Assembly (NCBI RefSeq): GCF_003182485.1
Contig: NZ_QGTX01000001.1
Span: 1,756,001-1,820,000 of the forward strand
Source: Geodermatophilus normandii
GTDB taxonomy: Bacteria; Actinomycetota; Actinomycetes; Mycobacteriales; Geodermatophilaceae
Reading direction: 5' to 3'
DNA: 64,000 nt
Shown: positions 61,234 to 64,000 of the stretch, one piece after another
Layout: every line of letters begins with the position of its first letter
Numbering within the stretch: position 1 is the first letter of the stretch
Notes under the pieces: model-generated
What the model was told of the DNA's origin: nothing
Seen by the model: the letters and a program-made list of their open reading frames with translations, nothing else
Database searches by the model: none
Made by a program: the position numbers and the translations under genes

Positions 61234-61803
61234 TCACTCGTCCTCGTCGTCGTCCTCGGCGCCGGCCTGCGCGAACTGCTCGACGATCGCCGCGCCGAAC
61301 GCGTCGAGGTCGTCGGGGTTGCGGCTGGTGACGAGGTTGCCGTCGACGACGACCTCCTCGTCCACCCACGTGGCGCCCGCGTTGCGCAGGTCGGTCTGCA
61401 GCGAGGGCCACGACGTTATCCGCCGGTCGCGGACGACGTCGGCCTCGGCGAGCACCCAGGGTGCGTGGCAGATCGCCGCCACCGGCTTGTCCGCCTCGAA
61501 GAAGGCCTTCACGAAGGCCACCGCGTCGGCGTCGGCCCGCACGAAGTCGCCGTTGATGACGCCGCCGGGCAGGACCAGCGCCGCGTAGTCCTCGGGGTCG
61601 GCCAGGGCGACGGTGGTGTCCACCTTCCTCTGGTCGCCCTTGTCGATGTGCTGGTACATGGTGATCGTGCCGCTCCCCAGCGACACCAGCTCGGGCTCCG
61701 CGCCGGCCTCCTCCAGCGTCTGCCACGGCCGCTCCAGCTCGACCTGCTCGACGCCGTCGGTCGCGAGCACGGCCACCTTCATCCCGTCCAGTTCTCCTGC
61801 CAT
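61234..61803 (-). CDS. PfpI/DJ-1-family protein (YhbO-like)
   Basis: 189 residues. The nucleophile elbow AAICHAPWVLAEADV and acidic VLPGGVINGDFVRAD mark the class I glutamine-amidotransferase-like PfpI group, linked to protein or nucleotide deglycation and stress. An acidic tail DDDEDE is present. ATG 61803 follows TAGCGG by 7 nt on the minus strand. Convergent with the Rv0497-like gene; divergent from proC. Confidence 0.92.
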   Translation of the reverse strand: MAGELDGMKVAVLATDGVEQVELERPWQTLEEAGAEPELVSLGSGTITMYQHIDKGDQRKVDTTVALADPEDYAALVLPGGVINGDFVRADADAVAFVKAFFEADKPVAAICHAPWVLAEADVVRDRRITSWPSLQTDLRNAGATWVDEEVVVDGNLVTSRNPDDLDAFGAAIVEQFAQAGAEDDDEDE

Positions 61804-61896
61804 GCGGGCGCCGCTACCCGTGCCCGGGAGACGGCACACCCGTGCGCACTACGGTCCGGCGTGGGTCCGACGCACACCGAGAGCTGGGAGAACGGC

Positions 61897-62715
61897 ATGG
61901 CACAGCGGCAGGGCCTGGCGGTCCTCGGCGGCGGCAAGATGGGCGAGGCGCTGCTCGCGGGACTGGTCAGGCGGTCGGGAGCCGAGGGCGTCGTCGTCTG
62001 CGAGCGGCACCCGGAGCGGGGGCGCGAGCTCGCGGCGCGCTACGGCGTCGACGTCGTCGGCATCGAGGAGGCCGCCGCCCGGGCGCGGGTGCTGCTCCTG
62101 GCGGTCAAGCCGCAGGACCTGCCCTCGCTGCTGGTGCTGCTCGCACCCGCCGTGGACGAGGGGCACCTGGTCGTCAGCATCGCGGCCGGCATCTCCACGG
62201 CCACGATCGAGGCGGCGCTGCCGGCCGGTGTGCCGGTGGTGCGGGTCATGCCCAACACCCCGGCCCTCGTCGACGAGGGGATGAGCGTGCTGTCGGCCGG
62301 CGCCTCCGCGGGCGAGGCGGAGCTGGACGAGGCCGAGGCGCTGCTGTCGACCGTCGGCCGGGTGGCGCGGGTGCCGGAGTACCAGCAGGACGCGGTGACG
62401 GCCCTGTCGGGCAGCGGACCGGCCTACTTCTTCTACCTGGTCGAGGCGATGGTCGACGCCGGCGTGCTGCTCGGCCTGCCCCGGGCGCTCACCACGGAGC
62501 TGGTGGTCCAGACCGCGCTGGGGTCAGCGGTGATGCTGCGCGAGTCGGGGGAGCACCCGGCCCAGCTGCGCGACGCGGTGAGCAGCCCGGGCGGCACGAC
62601 CATCGCCGGCATCCGGGAGCTCGAGCGGCACTCGGTGCGCTCGGCGCTGATCGCGGCCATCGAGGCGGCCGCGGCGCGATCGGTGGAGCTGGGCCGGGCC
62701 GACGGGAGCCGGTGA
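61897..62715 (+). CDS. proC: pyrroline-5-carboxylate reductase
   Basis: 272 residues. Rossmann LAVLGGGKMGEALLAGL, VKPQDL, VVRVMPNTPALVDEGM, TALSGSGPAYFFYLVEAM and SSPGGTTIAG are all typical. Final step of proline synthesis. ATG 61897 has GGGAG six bases upstream. An in-frame GTG at 61861 with TACGGT five bases before it would add 12 residues and is a possible leaderless start. Confidence 0.95.
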   Translation: MAQRQGLAVLGGGKMGEALLAGLVRRSGAEGVVVCERHPERGRELAARYGVDVVGIEEAAARARVLLLAVKPQDLPSLLVLLAPAVDEGHLVVSIAAGISTATIEAALPAGVPVVRVMPNTPALVDEGMSVLSAGASAGEAELDEAEALLSTVGRVARVPEYQQDAVTALSGSGPAYFFYLVEAMVDAGVLLGLPRALTTELVVQTALGSAVMLRESGEHPAQLRDAVSSPGGTTIAGIRELERHSVRSALIAAIEAAAARSVELGRADGSR

Positions 62716-62967
62716 CGATAACCCGCCCGTGGACACCCTGCGGGGACGCAGCGTCACCGTGTCGACACATCGACGGGGAGACGCGCCGATACGGCTGTGA
62801 AGCGAGTTGCATAGGTGTAGTTCTGCCAGGGACGGACCGTTCCCCGTGTCCGTTTCTTCCATCGCTTCCGTCACGCGGGTCCCCCTACTCTCTGTATCAG
62901 CACGTGCGTGTCCCGTAGCCGGTGGGGAAGCCGGCGCCCGACTCGTGCTAGGTCCGGAGAGCTGATC

Positions 62968-63309
62968 ATGACCATGCCCCAGCGCACCAACGCCGCCTAC
63001 GTCCGCCCGGCCGTCCCCGGCCCGCGGCCCATGGCCCGCCCGATCCCGGCCGCTGCCATGGCCCGCCCGGTCGGCCCGGCCCACCCCGCCGCGATGCCCG
63101 TCGGCCGCCCGGCCGTCCCGCAGCCGCGCGCCGCCGTCACCTTCCTGACCGTCGCCGAGGTCGCCAGCATGATGCGCGTCTCGAAGATGACCGTGTACCG
63201 CCTCGTGCACGCCGGCGAGCTGTCCGCCGTCCGCGTCGGCCGCTCGTTCCGCGTCCCGGAGCGCGCCGTCCAGGACTACCTGCGCGACGCCTACACCGAC
63301 ATCGCCTGA
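62968..63309 (+). CDS. excisionase-type HTH DNA-binding protein (Rv0500A-like)
   Basis: 113 residues. A Pro/Arg/Ala-rich N-terminal extension (about 1-55) precedes a MerR/excisionase-type winged HTH: FLTVAEVASMMRVSKMTVYR and GELSAVRVGRSFRVPERAVQ. ATG 62968 has GGAGAG six bases upstream. It sits between proC and the bS22 gene as in mycobacteria. Target unknown. The 252-bp region upstream is locally less GC-rich and includes TACTCT, a possible promoter. Confidence 0.9.
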   Translation: MTMPQRTNAAYVRPAVPGPRPMARPIPAAAMARPVGPAHPAAMPVGRPAVPQPRAAVTFLTVAEVASMMRVSKMTVYRLVHAGELSAVRVGRSFRVPERAVQDYLRDAYTDIA

Positions 63310-63362
63310 GCAGGACCCCCCACCCCGGGCGGAGGCCCGGTCCAGCACGTCAGCAGCGCCCT

Positions 63363-63437
63363 CACCCGGCCTTTCCGGGTGGGATCCGTCCGGCCCGGTT
63401 CCCGCGGCAGCGTCGCCGCGGGGGCGCCGGGTAGGCT
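63363..63437 (+). promoter_or_regulatory. hairpins and promoter upstream of the bS22 gene
   Basis: A hairpin CACCCGG-cctttCCGGGTG (63363-63381) can end the HTH transcript. A second, CCCGCGG...CCGCGGG (63401-63422), precedes TAGGCT (63432-63437), a -10-like element. If used, the bS22 mRNA would have a leader of about 124 nt, long for this window. Confidence 0.5.
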
Positions 63438-63567
63438 CGGACGCCGAGCGACACCCCGGCCCCGGCCGGAGCCGTCGCACACGAGCTGATCCACACTCGC
63501 GTGGCGTCCGGTTCCGCCCCCGTGGCCCCCGGCGCGACACGCGGCCACGACGTCGGGAGCAGGACAC

Positions 63568-63666
63568 ATGGGTTCGGTCATCAAGAAGCGCCGCAAGCGG
63601 ATGGCGAAGAAGAAGCACCGCAAGCTGCTCAAGAAGACCCGCGTTCAGCGTCGCAACAAGAAGTGA
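63568..63666 (+). CDS. small basic ribosomal protein bS22 (Rv0500B-like, AURKAIP1/COX24 domain)
   Basis: 32 residues, about half Lys/Arg: begins [20 protein letters not shown] and ends [13 protein letters not shown] lies a few bases before ATG 63568. This matches the tiny protein found in mycobacterial 30S subunits and named bS22. It follows the excisionase-type HTH gene exactly as Rv0500B follows Rv0500A. Too short for routine ORF calling. Confidence 0.88.
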   Translation: MGSVIKKRRKRMAKKKHRKLLKKTRVQRRNKK

Positions 63667-63676
63667 GCTGACGCTC

Positions 63677-64000
63677 GTGCCGCCCGCCGTCGTCCTCGTC
63701 ACCGGTGTCAGCCGGTGGCTGGGAGGTGCGCTGGCGGCCGAGCTCGCTCGCGACCCGGCCATCGACAGGGTCATCGGGGTCGACACCGTCCCCCCGTCGG
63801 CGGAGCTGCTCCGCCGTCTCGGTCGCACCGAGTTCGTGCGCGCCGACATCCGCAACCCGATGATCGGCAAGGTCATCAGCACCGCGGCGGTCGACACCGT
63901 CGTGCACATGAACATCAGCTCCACGCCCGCCGGGTCCGGCGGCCGGGGGCCGATGAAGGAGCTCAACGTCATCGGCACGATGCAGCTCCTCGCCGCCTGC
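63677..64000 (+). CDS. NAD-dependent epimerase/dehydratase (Rv0501/GalE2-like), partial
   Basis: The first 108 codons from GTG 63677; the gene leaves the window at the right edge. VVLVTGVSRWLGGALAAELA is an extended-SDR cofactor motif (GxxxxLGG in place of GxxGxxG), followed by VDTVPPS and FVRADIRNPMIGKVI. It starts 10 bp after the bS22 gene, matching the Rv0500B-Rv0501 order. The substrate is unknown. Confidence 0.85.
   Translation, partial: MPPAVVLVTGVSRWLGGALAAELARDPAIDRVIGVDTVPPSAELLRRLGRTEFVRADIRNPMIGKVISTAAVDTVVHMNISSTPAGSGGRGPMKELNVIGTMQLLAAC

Noticed and set aside
61861-61896. Leaderless GTG 61861 as proC start
   Set aside because: The gap from TACGGT is five bases, shorter than the 6-8 seen elsewhere, and ATG 61897 has a good ribosome site. 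Kept only as an alternative.
62716-62967. Horizontally acquired segment in the less GC-rich stretch upstream of the HTH gene
   Set aside because: The lower GC is limited to a short promoter-like region; flanking gene order is the conserved proC-HTH-bS22 series.
1-64000. tRNA, rRNA, riboswitch, prophage, insertion sequence or attachment site
   Set aside because: No cloverleaf-like pattern, transposase, integrase or flanking repeats were noticed. Subtle RNA elements cannot be ruled out without covariance searches.

Overview
The window is chromosomal DNA from a very high-GC actinobacterium. GC is clearly above 70% by eye, third codon positions are almost all G or C, and GTG starts are common. 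Mycothiol synthesis genes (mshA, mshD), glnR, senX3-regX3, an hbhA-like gene, an rsiG-type gene and a small bS22-type ribosomal protein gene point the same way. Gene style and the murD2-murL pair suggest Geodermatophilaceae or a close relative; that family assignment is inference. No tRNA, rRNA, CRISPR array, insertion sequence or prophage was seen.

Layout. 1-1.4 kb: the 3' end of hrpA, a small HTH regulator with palindromic upstream sites, an anti-sigma-type ATPase and a tiny protein. 1.5-2.8 kb: cytochrome P450. 2.9-9.3 kb (minus strand): PhoP/PhoR-like two-component pair, thioesterase, cysQ, cysD and cysN, mostly joined by 4-nt stop/start overlaps. 9.4-15.2 kb: siderophore-interacting protein, two small stress-type proteins, a coiled-coil protein with twenty 14-residue repeats, and a frameshifted LytR-CpsA-Psr protein. 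15.3-21.3 kb (minus): pstSCAB with a PHO-box-like promoter, mshD and glnR. 21.6-25.4 kb (plus): membrane protein, LmeA-like protein, thioredoxin, a leaderless cysteine-rich leader peptide, DUF4395 protein, sulfurtransferase and SseC. 25.4-33 kb: PAS-PAS-PP2C phosphatase, small membrane proteins, nitrobindin-like protein, DUF885 peptidase, TetR regulator divergent from an epimerase with twin palindromic operators, and a frameshifted gene. 33-39.5 kb: nhaA, murD2-murL, a Fur-family gene, ygfZ and rsiG. 39.5-64 kb resembles mycobacterial Rv0474-Rv0501 from memory: XRE regulator, hbhA-like, murB, mshA, ybjN, gpmA, phoU / senX3-regX3, Rv0495c-like, ppx, proC, excisionase-type HTH, bS22 and the start of an epimerase gene, with extra genes between.

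How the parts work together. Phosphate: senX3-regX3, phoU and pstSCAB share PHO-box-like repeats at nearly the same distance from their -10 elements. Sulfur: cysQDN makes APS, and the thioredoxin/DUF4395/sulfurtransferase/SseC group sits around a cysteine-codon leader peptide that probably senses cysteine. Mycothiol: mshA and mshD. Cell wall: murB plus murD2-murL, an alternative route to D-glutamate in the stem peptide.

Two window-wide patterns stand out. About twenty starts have a TAnnnT-like -10 element 6-8 nt before the start codon, the layout of leaderless transcripts. Four reading-frame breaks (one in the histidine kinase, one in the LytR-type gene, two in a hypothetical gene) all fall at or beside a run of exactly five C, and each is repaired by adding one C. 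That suggests systematic homopolymer undercalling, with contingency tracts as a less likely alternative.
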